64,000 bases of DNA, from the NCBI GenBank assembly GCA_021234155.1, contig JAJEKV010000001.1:36814826-36878825 (forward strand). The letters run 5' to 3'. The stretch is from Isoetes taiwanensis (lineage: Eukaryota > Streptophyta > Lycopodiopsida > Isoetales > Isoetaceae). Below are positions 24,368 to 35,550 of this stretch, piece by piece; the stretch's first letter is position 1, and every line of letters begins with the position of its first letter. A program made the position numbers and the translations under genes. The notes beneath the pieces were generated by a model. That model searched no databases and had not been told where the DNA came from. It saw only the letters and a program-made list of their open reading frames with translations.

Positions 24368-25968
24368 TGTGACGTTCCAGCACAGTATACGGTCCTAAGA
24401 CATATACTGTACTGCCTCGTCACGCATACACGCCATTCCGACTGACGTGTACGCCAACGTGTAGCCGAGCAAGTAGCACCCTAGGGGGCAACTTGCAAGG
24501 TGTGTGCATTTAATTATGGGCACATTTGCTCATGTGCACACTTATCCATGTGTGTGTCAATGTGTACACATTTATCCATGTGTACACATTTATCCATGTG
24601 GATATCCTAAGCCACTTATTTAATATAAGTGGGGCCACATCCAATTATCCCACATGCCTAAAGGGGATAATGGGAACCCTAGCTCTAACCCTTAGTCTAT
24701 ATAGGCTTAGGAAACCCTAACTTTCCATTTTCGTCCAAAGGCTTCTAGGGCTCTGTTTTGCTTGCTTCAAGAGCCCATCTCGCCTCCCAAAGTCTGTCTC
24801 TGCAGACTAGGCCATCAGTTTTCCCTTCTAGCTTCATCTTCAAGCAGTTCTGCAGCATGGTCGAGTTCAGAGCAGGAGGAGCAACTAAGGATCAGGTATT
24901 TTGCCAAATCAATAGCCTAAACCGCCTCCCAGACATAGAATAAGTAGGTTGATTTGCCTATAGCAGCCATCTAGATCTCTAGATATCGAGCCATAACTAA
25001 AGAACCTAACTCTGTGATTTATATTAGATCTTGTTCTTTACTTCTTCTGTGATATGTATATGATGATGTATCTCTGTGAACTCATTGTATTGGGAAGGGG
25101 GGTAGAGACCTTAAAGCCTAGTAGATGATGCTCCTAGCTAGCCTCTTTAGTGCACTGTAAATTCGGCCTGTGTACAAGAGCCACACCTGGTTGTGGGTGA
25201 AGGGGCCAGACTGGCTCATAAGGAGGTTCATGTCCCGACTCATGAGAACGATCCCTCTGGTATGTAAAGTCTACCGGGGATTCCTGTGGACTAGGTCTAA
25301 TGGCTTGCCACTGTGTGTGGGCAAGGCATGGGCTCGACACCCGTGAAGTGATGCGTCACTCTCCATTGGGTTCAAGTCGAATAAGGGCAGTGGCCCTCTA
25401 GTCACCTTGAGTCAGCATGTAGATCTCTGGAGGGAGTGATCCCTACCTGCCCCATCGGAACTGGGGAGATGCAACCCAGGAATAGCCCCTTTGGCTATGC
25501 ATCCGGCGGGCTACAATCAGGTCCCAACACTTTTCAACCTACTCTGCAAAGTGTGCACAGGAGGGGCGGATGGAGTGGACTACCCTTAGCCATGCTCTTA
25601 TGCCAGTCAAATCCATTGCCATGAATTCTGTCTGCAATGACCTCTGGAGACCCAAGCCGTCAGTCATCCCCTTGAGTCTGAGCCTTGGGTAGGATTCCCC
25701 ATGTGATGTATTGATCTTTGTCTATGCAGATATGTGATGTGCCATCCTTCGAGGTGGTATGTGATATTGATGTTGTATACTGACATGTATGTTTACGCTT
25801 CCGCAGCTAGGTAGGCCCTGAGGGAGACAGGGTAAATGACCCCTTTATTCTTCCCACTGGATCTCTTCAAGATTGCAGTGATATGCTGTATTAGCATGGA
25901 GCTGGTATGGGGGATGAACTCCTGTTTGTATACGGTGGGTGCACCGTATATGAGTAGGGGACGTCACA
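24368..25968 (+). mobile_element. 5' LTR of the nested LTR retroelement
   Basis: Starts TGTGACGTTCC and ends GGGGACGTCACA, 1601 bp. It is nearly identical to 33217-34803; the length difference is fully explained by four indels (18, 9, 14 and 9 bp). The 18-bp indel is an extra TGTGTACACATTTATCCA unit in a small array at 24534-24602. A TATA box (CTATATAGG, 24698-24706) marks the likely promoter. Point differences are few, so the insertion is fairly recent. Confidence 0.97.
24698..24706 (+). promoter_or_regulatory. LTR TATA box
   Basis: CTATATAGG in a CCCTAG-rich context, duplicated in the 3' LTR at 33528-33536. Transcription would start about 30 bases downstream and define the R region. This placement is inferred from position only. 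Confidence 0.6.
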
Positions 25969-25969
25969 G

Positions 25970-25981
25970 TGGTATCAGAGC
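25970..25981 (+). other. Primer-binding site for initiator-Met tRNA
   Basis: TGGTATCAGAGC begins one base after the 5' LTR. This is the complement of the plant initiator methionine tRNA 3' end, the standard primer site of plant LTR retrotransposons. It fixes the element's plus orientation. Confidence 0.95.
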
Positions 25982-26474
25982 AATGTTCTTGGTGACCAAG
26001 AGCAAAGCACTGACCATGCTCCCAGTAGTACTAACTTAGTAGGATTCTCAAACCTCGAAAAAGTGGGAAAATTTTTTCTCATTTTTGTAGTATATGCTAA
26101 GCTAGTAACAGTTAGAAGAATTGAAGAACCAAGAAAACTAAAAAGTTGAAATTTTTTTTGACCTAAAGTAGCAAAGGTCTCACGGTATGCGCCCAGGCCA
26201 AAAACCAAATTCTGGTTTTGCCTCCCAACGCACACCGTGAGACATGGGCCATAATCACCTTGAAACATGATGAATTTTAACGAGCTAACATGCTAGATTG
26301 AGTTTTAAGGTAAGAATTAGTTAGATTAGTTAGAATTCCAAGAGTAACTTAGAATTTGACCTAAAATTGCCCAAACTATAAATAGACTTAGACCCCCCCT
26401 CATTTGTAGACTTCCTGTTTAGAAATTTGCTCCGAATTTCGAGGCGATTTTAGGGCGCCCGACCTCCGATCGAC
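25982..26474 (+). other. Leader of the nested LTR element
   Basis: Untranslated leader between the primer site and the first ORF. It contains the first of three 67-bp hairpins (26177-26243) and ends in a GC-rich stretch just before ATG 26475. Confidence 0.7.
26177..26243 (+). repeat. 67-bp hairpin, copy 1 of 3
   Basis: The outer arms GTCTCACGGTATGCG and CGCACACCGTGAGAC pair over 15 bp with one mismatch. The inner stem is CAAAAACCA against TGGTTTTG, with a symmetric internal loop between the stems. Copies 2 and 3 have the same length. It lies in the leader, upstream of the ORF. Confidence 0.93.
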
Positions 26475-26819
26475 ATGGCGCGCACCAAACAGACTGCTCG
26501 AGTTCCTCGACGAGCTGAATCAGCCAGTGCCCAAGTACAGCAGATGCTTCGGGAGAGACTTCTCGTAGGGGGTGACCCAGCTTCATTAGGCGAGGAGACT
26601 ACTTCAGAGGAGCATCACCAGCAGGGATCCCAGCAGGGATCACAAGAGAAGCTGGCCGACTTCATCAACTAGGAGTTAGACGAGCGAGCAGAGGTGCAGT
26701 CGGAGGGCTCAACGGAAGTACTCGAGGAGATCGAAGAGGACGACGAAACTCAACGAGTCGTCGAGCAGATGGACAAGGAGAAGCAAGTCGAAACCAAAGG
26801 AAAGGTGCATAATTGTTGA
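26475..26819 (+). CDS. Gag-position ORF starting with a histone H3 tail mimic
   Basis: The first ATG-initiated frame of note after the primer site reads M-ARTKQTARVPRRAESASAQ, then VQQMLRERLLVGGD, a QQGSQQGSQ repeat and LADFIN. A TAG follows (26670-26672), then an acidic, coiled-coil-like tail with EVLEEIEEDDETQ up to TGA 26817-26819. Residues 2-9 equal histone H3 residues 1-8, including Lys4; Lys9 is replaced by Val. No zinc knuckle or capsid domain is recognisable in the 114 codons. The internal TAG may be a mutation or a true end giving a 65-residue protein. The position suggests a reduced Gag. A role in binding H3-tail readers is inference. Confidence 0.6.
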
Positions 26820-26895
26820 TTAATTAGGTTGAATTAGCAACAATTGCCCTTTGTTTTAGTAAATTTAGACATTTGTAGGCCAAATAGTGCCCAAT

Positions 26896-26962
26896 GTCTC
26901 ACGGTATGCGCCCAGGCCAAAAACCAAATTTTGGTTTTGCCTCCCAGCGCACACCGTGAGAC
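26896..26962 (+). repeat. 67-bp hairpin, copy 2 of 3
   Basis: Same unit as 26177-26243, differing at two positions (inner ATTTTGG for ATTCTGG, and CAGCGC for CAACGC). It lies 76 bp after the end of the extended ORF. Confidence 0.93.
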
Positions 26963-27108
26963 CTTCATACCTAAACTAGTCCTAAACTAGTCCTAAACAT
27001 CTCCAAATCGACCAAGTAAGGGGTCAATCTTGTATATCTCGACGAGATATCATGTTTTGACCCTTAGTTCACCTTGTTTAGATAAGTTTTGACCAAATTG
27101 AGCCAAAT

Positions 27109-27175
27109 GTCTCACGATGTGCGCCCAGACCCAAAACCAAATTTTGGTTTTGCCTCCCAGCGCATACCATGAGAC
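27109..27175 (+). repeat. 67-bp hairpin, copy 3 of 3
   Basis: Same length and plan, with changes in the outer arms (GTCTCACGATGTGCG and CGCATACCATGAGAC) and AGACCC for AGGCCA. It is preceded by CCAAAT, as copy 2 is by CCCAAT. Confidence 0.92.
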
Positions 27176-30100
27176 ATCCAAACTTTGAACCTCTATAACT
27201 TGATCTACAGAGCTCCAAATCGCCTGAAATTTGTTGCAATAGGACTGTTAGACAGTCTAGAATCCATTTATGACCTCAAATTAGACTAGAAACGTCAAAC
27301 CCCAGCTCAAAAGGACCAAAATTGCTCAAACCCTTGAATTGTTGTTTCAAATTGTGGTTTGTTTGTAAATAGAAGCATACCCCATTAATACCTCGCAAAT
27401 ATTGCTCTCGGCTCAAAGCTGATGCCTTACTCCTAGATAGAAGTGCTCAAGAACACCCCTTTGTTATAGTCATCTAGACCTCAGCATAGCAACCCAAGTT
27501 CAACTGTTCCTACATCACCTCTGCTCATGCCAAAGGCATAACCCTTGACCTAATTCTGTGTTCTTCTATTAGAGCTTGACTTATATAGCCGCCACATTGA
27601 CACTCGCTATTGCCAGGATACCTAGAAAGGAGCTAGAGTCTAGAGCTGCCCAAGTCACTCCATGTGTAGATTGGACCCCCAAAACCAACTTTGCTAGGAC
27701 CTTAGAGTATGCCTCAAACATCATGAAGGCCTTGTAAAATAAACCTCATTTCATGCCATACCACACGTCCTAATGTCCATAGACTTGAAGGTTATAGATA
27801 TGTTCTCGATAATCTTTGCTTTCGAGCCATCTTGCTTGCTTATAGAGCCCGAATGTTGTAGGGGAGCCCTTCAAGTAGACCCTTAGACTCTAGAATATCT
27901 GGCGTTGCTTTGAAGCATGGGGCGAGCCACGTAAGAGTTAGAGGCGCAACTTCTTGAAGACATCGAGAACCCAGCCGATCTACAGACAGATAAGGAGAGG
28001 AGACCGAAAAGACAGACCCAAGAGAGAGAAACACAACGACAAACACCTCAACCGACAAACGAGTAGAACAGGACACCACCGGCCTATCATCAATCTTCAT
28101 CAAATGGGAAGAATATTTGGTAACCAACGGCAGCAAGAATCTTCTAGATATCAACCTCCCGGCTACCACGCCCATGAGCTCACATTAGAAAGAGGATCTC
28201 GACGCCTTCACCAACTCGACGCACATGAGTTTCAAATGGAAGAACGCAAGGCAGCAAAATACAGGTGCAGGAAGACGTTAGACATCGATGTTGCATTAGC
28301 ATCACGAGCTAGGGCCAAAGGGCATAATCTTCTGTTGAGGAGAGAAGTCATGGCGACACAGGAGCATATAGAAACCGGAGGGAAGACCACCACGACCTTG
28401 CAGCCCAGCAGCTCAAGCGAATGGGAGAGAAGTCATGGCGACACAGGAGCGTACAGAAACCGCACCACGACCTTGTAGACCTGCAGCCCAGCAGGTCTCG
28501 AGAATCGAGTCTCCATGGCTGCCTATATGCATGGGTAATTTGCAAAGACTTCGTAATCATTGTGACATGGTATGACATAGACATGGTATAGCCTTGGATG
28601 CTCAAGGACGAGCATAATTCTAGTGGGAGAGACTGTAATAGGCCCATGGTAGACCGCTCGAGTATTCGAACCTTGAATGTGCCTGTGGAGTTAGGCCAGT
28701 TTGAGTTGGCTGTTTTCGCACGCTATCTATCTTGCATTTTTCTATAACATCCATCTGCCATGATCTAGCATTCGGGCGTCGTATTCATACACAGATAGCT
28801 AGTTGCTCCTTCTCGGCCAGAGCATACATTCGCTTGTATATCGACTAGATTATTTTTCTAAGAATATGAACATAATGTAATCCTTTCTAAGAAGATGAAT
28901 ACTAGGGTATTCGGGATCAAAGAGATGCACTTAGCTGGTCATCGTCATCAGATCTCCCCATCGTCGCTCTCCCCCATCGTCGCTCCACTTTCCCATGGTC
29001 ATGTCATGTCAAGATCATCAGCGGTCATGTCAAAATCATCAGCGCTGTACCAGGACATCATTAAGGCGCAACACTACCTCTTGTGGCAGCGGCAACACTT
29101 GACGAACTTATGACACGAGTGGCCTCAACAATAGAAGGAGGAACGACCCGACATCAACAAACTAACTAAGAAGGCAACATCTCGACGACCATAATTCCAC
29201 CTTGTGGTAATATAGGGTGATGCGCTATGACACGCGTATTAGATGGAGATGCACTTACGAAAGGCACCGCGACGAGGAGATATGCCTTCAACAACTAGGT
29301 GATGGCTTCGTCAGGTACTCCTACCAGTAATTAGAAGAGAAGAAGCCGATCACATCTCCGACATGGGGACATCAAACGCCCAAGGTAGAAGCATTCGACA
29401 CCTTAACGACAAGGATAGCAACTGAAGCACCTTCGGCAAAAAGAGAGTTCAAGATAATAGCCAGGCTATTCAACGACAAGAGTATATCTAAGGCAGGTAC
29501 TTCTTCAACTCAAGGGTCAAGCTGCACAGATATAAGGATCCATCATCCCGACAACATAGCCAGCAGGGAGAAGAGCCATGATGCTTTACTTGCCAGAGAG
29601 ACCGACATGCATAGAGGGACAAAGGTCAGGAACTGAAAGCTGGAGAAGTGCTAGCAACCGACTTCTTCCACGAGCTCCCTAGAGGCAACAGGAGGATCAA
29701 AACTGACGAGCACAATCAAAGTCACCGGAAGGTACCTCAAGACAAGAAGACGGCATAGCACTGTAGAACGTGACAACGTCCAAGCCATGTGATCGAGGGG
29801 ATCAAACAAGTAAGATTGGAAGCTCGATCGAGAAGCCACTAGGCGAGCCGAGCCGATGACTTGCATGCAACTTGGTGAACCCAAGGATCGACGATTCAAA
29901 GAACAACGGCAGAAGAGAACAACTCCAGGGGAGTATAGCCAAAGGAATCACGCATAACCTCAAGAGACACCTCCAAATAGCTTCAAGCATCATGAAGGGG
30001 GAACAATTACCGCCCAAGAACAGGATCAGGAAGCAGACCGAAATGTCAAAGCGTCAACGACCAGCACACCTTTAGTTAGAATGTGATGCAAAGCATGTTG

Positions 30101-33100
30101 TTCCATAGCCGACAAACACCGGAGCTGGCGTACAAATAGGAGGATATAGATCGTCAACACCATTGCACCGGGAGGAACACCGATGACATTGCCAAGGAGT
30201 AGGTGTGCAACTCGAAGGGAGGCACAAGGGGACCTAATAGCTCTAGTAGTAATTGTAATTATGTAAGCTATATGCTTTGCATATATAGTTCCCTTGTTAT
30301 TCCTTCCTTCCCATAGCGTAACAGATCAAAGGAAGAGATGTTAGGCAATTTGCAGGGGTGAAGCAATCAACATCCTCAACACTCTTCGGGCAACACAATA
30401 ATGACAAGAGGACTCCACATATGAGATGACGATGGAGTCGAAGAAACAATATCGGATACAGAGTCGTCCTTTAGCTGCCAAGACAAAGAGCTCAAGATGA
30501 AAGACCTTTTTCAACGGCGCCACCTTCAGGCTTTTGAAAAGTGGCATGGAAGATTTCAAGTGATCAACTACACCATCAAAGCCACCAGCAATGAGAGGCT
30601 TCTAACGAACAAAGTCAACCTCTACATCAAGGAGGAGCCACCGTCAAGGAGACTGAAGTATCGAGCGATTCGGAAGAACGTTACCTTGCTACTTCAAGCA
30701 GGCAACGAGTGGATGAGCTTCTAGCAAGCTCAAGGATCTAAGGCCATGGGGCCTAGTAGGTTAAATGTAGGGACGGTAACATCCATATTGGGATTAGAAG
30801 GCATTTCCAGATATTCTCGCTGAAAGGATTGCCCCAATATTGAGCTAAGCGTCAAGGATTGGGAAGGAAATACATAGGAGTGACTAAAATTATACACGAT
30901 TGTTAACAGACATCCAACATATTGAAACCACTTGGTGAGATTGATCACCTCGCTAAGAAGGAATCATTACTAGGATAATTGTTGACCATGTATAAAGCTA
31001 GTACCTCCAAAAAGCATAATCCAACCGAAAGAAAAGAAGTAATCTAACAAGTCCGGCCAACTTGTTACGATGGCATCAATTCGATTGGTAGGAGTATTCC
31101 AAGAGTTTAAATAACTAAGAAAGGGGGAATCTCTAGAATACAAAAGAATAGTACATGCAAGGTACATCTAAAATAAGAATTATAGTAATCAAATAGTCTT
31201 TTGAGGCAAAAGGAATTGTCATGATGACAAAACCTTGTGGTTTAGAATCGTTCTAACTAAGTAGGTAACCCATAACTATATTGAAATAAATGATAACATA
31301 ATATGTGCATCCATCTTAAATGGTTATATATGTTAGCTAAGGCTAGTAAATTAATGCGCTAAGTAAGAAGCGTATAACCTCTTAAGGGGAGAGAATAGAT
31401 ATGACGTTGTGTACAACGTCATTGAAGGGGTGCAGGACTATTTTCTTTTCGAAGAAAGTAGGGGGGGCTCAATCTTATGATTGAACGTACTTGCATCTTA
31501 GGGATTGAAGGACCATCGAATTGACCGACCCGCCGAATAGAGTTCACTCCGGCAATGGCCGAAGCGAATAGAGCGTGCCTTCAACGTGCGAGACTGACGT
31601 GGTAGCTAACTACACCAATGAAGTGGAGCAAAAGTATGGGAGCAATGCAACGACCAAGTCATCTCCAAATTACTCCACGCCGGCTCAATGGGTGGATGCG
31701 TTCTAGCCTTAGATAAGGTGTGTGCATGTATTATAAGCATTAATGTGTCTTATTGATAAGTTAAATATAGATCCTAATAACTGCATAGAAGTTGTCGTAC
31801 GTATATGTACCATAGGGAAATAAGTTAAATAACAACGATAATGTGAGGTAGCATGTTAATTAATCCTTCGCAAGGATGCAATTCCTTCCAAGGTTAGCTA
31901 CATGACCGGGTCCTTATAAATATAAATAGAAAATAGAATTCAGATATACTTAAGTGCATCTTAGGGATATACTTCCAAGGGTAATGCAGGACCCAAGGAA
32001 GAGAATAAGAAGCACATCTAATTCTTGTGTATGATAATTAAAACCTTGTCTATGTAACAATAGGTCTAAATCAGGGTTATTGTTTAAATAATCGCGATCT
32101 AAAAGTCATTAGATATTGTAAAGCTTAGAGTAAATATAATTGTACTATCGGAAGTAATGTATCCGATACTATGATAATGTTAATTCATAAATATTACCTT
32201 AGGGTAATTATGTTAGTTGCATGCATTAAAGGAGCCAGCAGAAATCATGCAGGTTTCAAGTTAATCTACGCATGCAGCCTATGCTAGGTATGGGTTGCAT
32301 TCATTGTTACCGATGATGAGACCACTACGGTGATCTCTAGGATGTGGTGTAATGTCAATGTAGGCATGACCGCGGTTCTGCTTGGATGAGTGGAAGGTAG
32401 ATTAAAAAGTCTACTTCCGCCCCATGGAAGTAGACGACCTCGAGAGATAAGAGGTCATTCAGGAATGCATTGAGGAAAGCACCTCTAGTCAATGCCTACG
32501 GGGAGGACCCTATCCTTCACGCCCAAATACGGGAAGGACCCTATCCTCCACGTCTCAGGCAACTAAAGGTGTAGGCATGAGCGGCATATAGGCATTATAG
32601 GGCGCTGTCTCCACGGCCACGATGGAAGAAGCATCCTCTTCCTACGTCGGGAGATTAGTCATGCATTCATGTAGATAGATGGGGTGGTTCCCTTATAACC
32701 AACTTTACATTAATATTCTAGCGTGGTGTGAATCCAGGAGGCCAATGAGAACGAAGAACCGGCGGGGAGTCGTATCACGAGCACTTGTATAGATAGTTCT
32801 AGAGTAGTTGTGATTTCTACCATTGAAACTAATCGCTTAAATCTTGTGTAAGCTAGTAAGTATGTAATTATAGATATTGTAAAATTAATGTAGGATTTCA
32901 AGGTGCAAAGACTTGCAACACAAATTTTGTTATAAGAAGTGTAAATTTTGTATGAAATTGATAAACTTTGATAAACTTAAATGTTGTATTAAGTAAGGTT
33001 AGTAATTACCTTGCGTTGATTAAGTTATGAGGTGATAAGTTAATTGGATAATGAAATAGTACAGTAATGTCTTAAACATCACCCGAGAGTAATTCTAATA

Positions 33101-33162
33101 ATTGTGTAAGTATAATAATAATAAATTGTATGCATCAAGTTGATTGCAGGTTAAGAAGATCC
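27176..33162 (+). mobile_element. Internal domain of the nested LTR element; no pol recognised
   Basis: Six kilobases between the third hairpin and the polypurine tract. The longest plus-strand frame (27954-28478, about 170 codons, rich in Arg, Gln and His) and the shorter frames near 29870-30075 and 30497-30724 show no protease, reverse transcriptase, RNase H or integrase motif. Many stops interrupt every frame. An ATGACGTTGT/ACAACGTCAT stem lies at 31399-31420. With intact LTRs, primer site, polypurine tract and target duplication but no enzymes, the element resembles a LARD mobilised by a partner element. A pol gene too diverged to see by eye cannot be excluded. Confidence 0.6.
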
Positions 33163-33216
33163 CAAGGTGGGGAGACCCACGATGCTGCGGACAGCATCAT
33201 TTCAAGGTGGGGAGAA
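33163..33216 (+). promoter_or_regulatory. Polypurine tract, duplicated around a perfect stem-loop
   Basis: CAAGGTGGGGAGA occurs twice, at 33163-33175 and at 33203-33215, the latter directly before the 3' LTR. Between them is GATGCTG-CGGA-CAGCATC (33181-33198), a perfect 7-bp stem with a 4-base loop. The second tract is the expected primer for plus-strand synthesis. Confidence 0.85.
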
Positions 33217-34803
33217 TGTGACGTTCCAGCACAGTATACGGTCCTAAGACGTATACTGTCCTGCCTCGTCATGCGTACACGCCATTCCGACTGACGTGTA
33301 CGCCAACGTGTAGCCGAGCAAGTAGCACCCTAGGGGGAAACTTGCAAGGTGTGTGCATTTAATTATGGGCACATTTGCTCATGTGCACACTTATCCATGT
33401 GTGTGTCAATGTGTACACATTTATCCATGTGGATATCCTAAGCCACTTATTTAATATAAGTGGGGCCACATCCAATTATCCCACATGCCTAAAGGGGATA
33501 ATGGGAACCCTAGCTCTAACCCTTAGTCTATATAGGCTTAGGAAACCCTAACTTTCCATTTTCGTCCAAAGGCTTCTAGGGCTCTGTTTTGCTTGCTTCA
33601 AGAGCCCATCTCGCCTCCAAAAGTCTGTCTCTGCAGACTAGGCTATCAGTTTTCCCTTCTAGCTTCATCTTCAAGCAGTTCTGCAGCATGGTCGAGTTCG
33701 GAGCAGGAGGAGCAACCACGGATCAGGTATTTTGCCAAATCAATAGCCTAAACCGCCTCCCAGACATAGAATAAGTAGGTTTAACCTATTGATTTGCCTA
33801 TAGCAGCCATCTAGATCTCTAGATATCGAGCCATAACTAAAGAACCTAACTCTGTGATTTAGATTAGATCTTGTTCTTTAGTTCTTCTGTGATATGTATA
33901 TGATGATGTATCTCTGTGAACTCATTGTATTGGGAAGGGGGGTAGAGACCTTGATGCTCCTAGCTAGCCTCTTTAGTGCACTGTAAATTCGGCCTGTGTA
34001 CAAGAGCCACACCTGGTTGTGGGTGAAGGGGCCAGACTGGCTCATAAGGAGGTTCATGTCCTGACTCATGAGAACGATCCCTCTGGTGTGTAAAGTCTAC
34101 CGGAGATCCCTGTGGACTAGGTCTAATGGCTTGCCACTGTGTGTGGGCAAGGCATGTGCTCGACACCCGTGGAGTGATGCGTCACTCTCCATTGGGTTCA
34201 AGTCGAATAAGGGCAGTGGCCCTCTAGTCACCTTGAGTCAGCATGTAGATCTCTGGAGGGAGTGATCCCTACCTGCCCCATCGGAACTGGGGAGATGCAA
34301 CCCAGGAATAGCCCCTTTGGCTATGCATCCGGCGGGCTACAGTCAGGTCCCAACACTTTCCAACCTACTCTGCAAAGTGTGCACAGGAGGGGCGGATGGA
34401 GTGGACTACCCTTAGCCATGCTCTTATGCCAGTCAAATCCATTGCCATGGATTCTGTCTGCAATGACCTCTGGAGACCCAAGCCGTCAGTCATCCCCTTG
34501 AGTCTGAGCCTTGGGTAGGATTCCCCATGTGATGTATTGATCTTTGTCTATGCAGATATGTGATGTGCCATCCTTCGAGGTGGTATGTGATATTGATGTT
34601 GTATAATGACATGTATGTTTACGCTTCCGCAGCTAGGTAGGCTCTGAGGGAGACAGGGTAAATGACCCCTTCATTCTTCCCACTGGAACTCTTCAAGGTT
34701 GCAGTGATACGTGGAGGGCCCTGTATTAGCATGGAGCTGGTATGGGGGATGAACTCCTGTTTGTATACGGTGGGTGCACCGTATATGAGTAGGGGACGTC
34801 ACA
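33217..34803 (+). mobile_element. 3' LTR of the nested LTR retroelement
   Basis: TGTGACGTTCC..GGGGACGTCACA, 1587 bp, matching the 5' LTR end to end. Followed by the target duplication CAGAC (34804-34808). Both LTRs carry the same short frame starting MVEF.AGGAT.DQ and ending LNRLPDIE, with only two residue changes. Confidence 0.97.
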
Positions 34804-35550
34804 CAGACAAGGTCACCAACGTGAAATTTAGGAGCTTTCTGCCGATGCAAATCAGCATAATGCCGATAGCGTTCCTGTGCTCGGTGATGCTGAAGATCCG
34901 ATTGAAGAGCCTGGAGTTTCTCAAGTCGAGACTCTGGCACTAGGATTGACCGAGTCACCACCAGAAACACTAGGGAACTAATAAGGATGCTGACCAGAGT
35001 TTAGAAAGAACGGAGTCTGGCTAGTGGAAGCATGTACTGAGTTATTATAGGCAAACTCAGCTAGTAGAAGATAATCGACCAAATCATCCTAATGATAACT
35101 GATAAAGCACTTTAAATATTTCTCCAGAGTCTAATTAGTGCGCGCTCTGCCTGCCCATTACTTTCTGGATGATGACCAGATGTCAGTGAGCGGTCGATAT
35201 GCAATAACTCCAAAAGCCACTTCAAAAAACCTGCGACGAACTGCGGTCCACGATCGCTGACGATAGCATCGAGCAAGCCGTGAAGTCTGACTACTTCACG
35301 AAGAAGAAGATCTGTTGTTCCCTCACTGGTGATGGTGATGTTGCAGGGAATAAAATGAGCCATCTTAGAGAAACGATCAACAACAACCATGATGGCATCA
35401 TAACTCTGAGGGACTGGCAGCTCCGGAATAAAGTCTATAGAAATGCTCTACCAAGGTCCATCTGGTACCAAAAGTGGCTGAAGAAGGTCATGAGGAAGAT
35501 GGCTTAAAGATCAGCTCATGCTCCACCTCCAGAAAATGTCTCCAAATCTA
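34804..35550 (-). pseudogene. Chromovirus integrase region, truncated 5'
   Basis: Reading leftwards: SHLPHDLLQPLLVPDGPW, a stop, SISIDFIPELP, then the integrase core with MVVVDRFSKMAHF, SDRGPQFVAGFLKWLL and TSGHHPESNGQAER (D, D and E positions). LLLAEFAYNNSVHAS follows after frame changes, then RAQERYRHYADLHRQKAP and KFHVGDLV at the insertion point. The protein would join retrotransposon cDNA to the genome. Reverse transcriptase and protease are missing because Copia-like sequence begins at about 35550, so this copy cannot transpose alone. Confidence 0.9.

Noticed and set aside
27954-28478. About 170-codon plus-strand frame inside the nested LTR element
   Set aside because: Rich in Arg, Gln and His but without any polymerase, protease, integrase or zinc-knuckle motif, and the opposite strand is similarly open. 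Not called as a gene.
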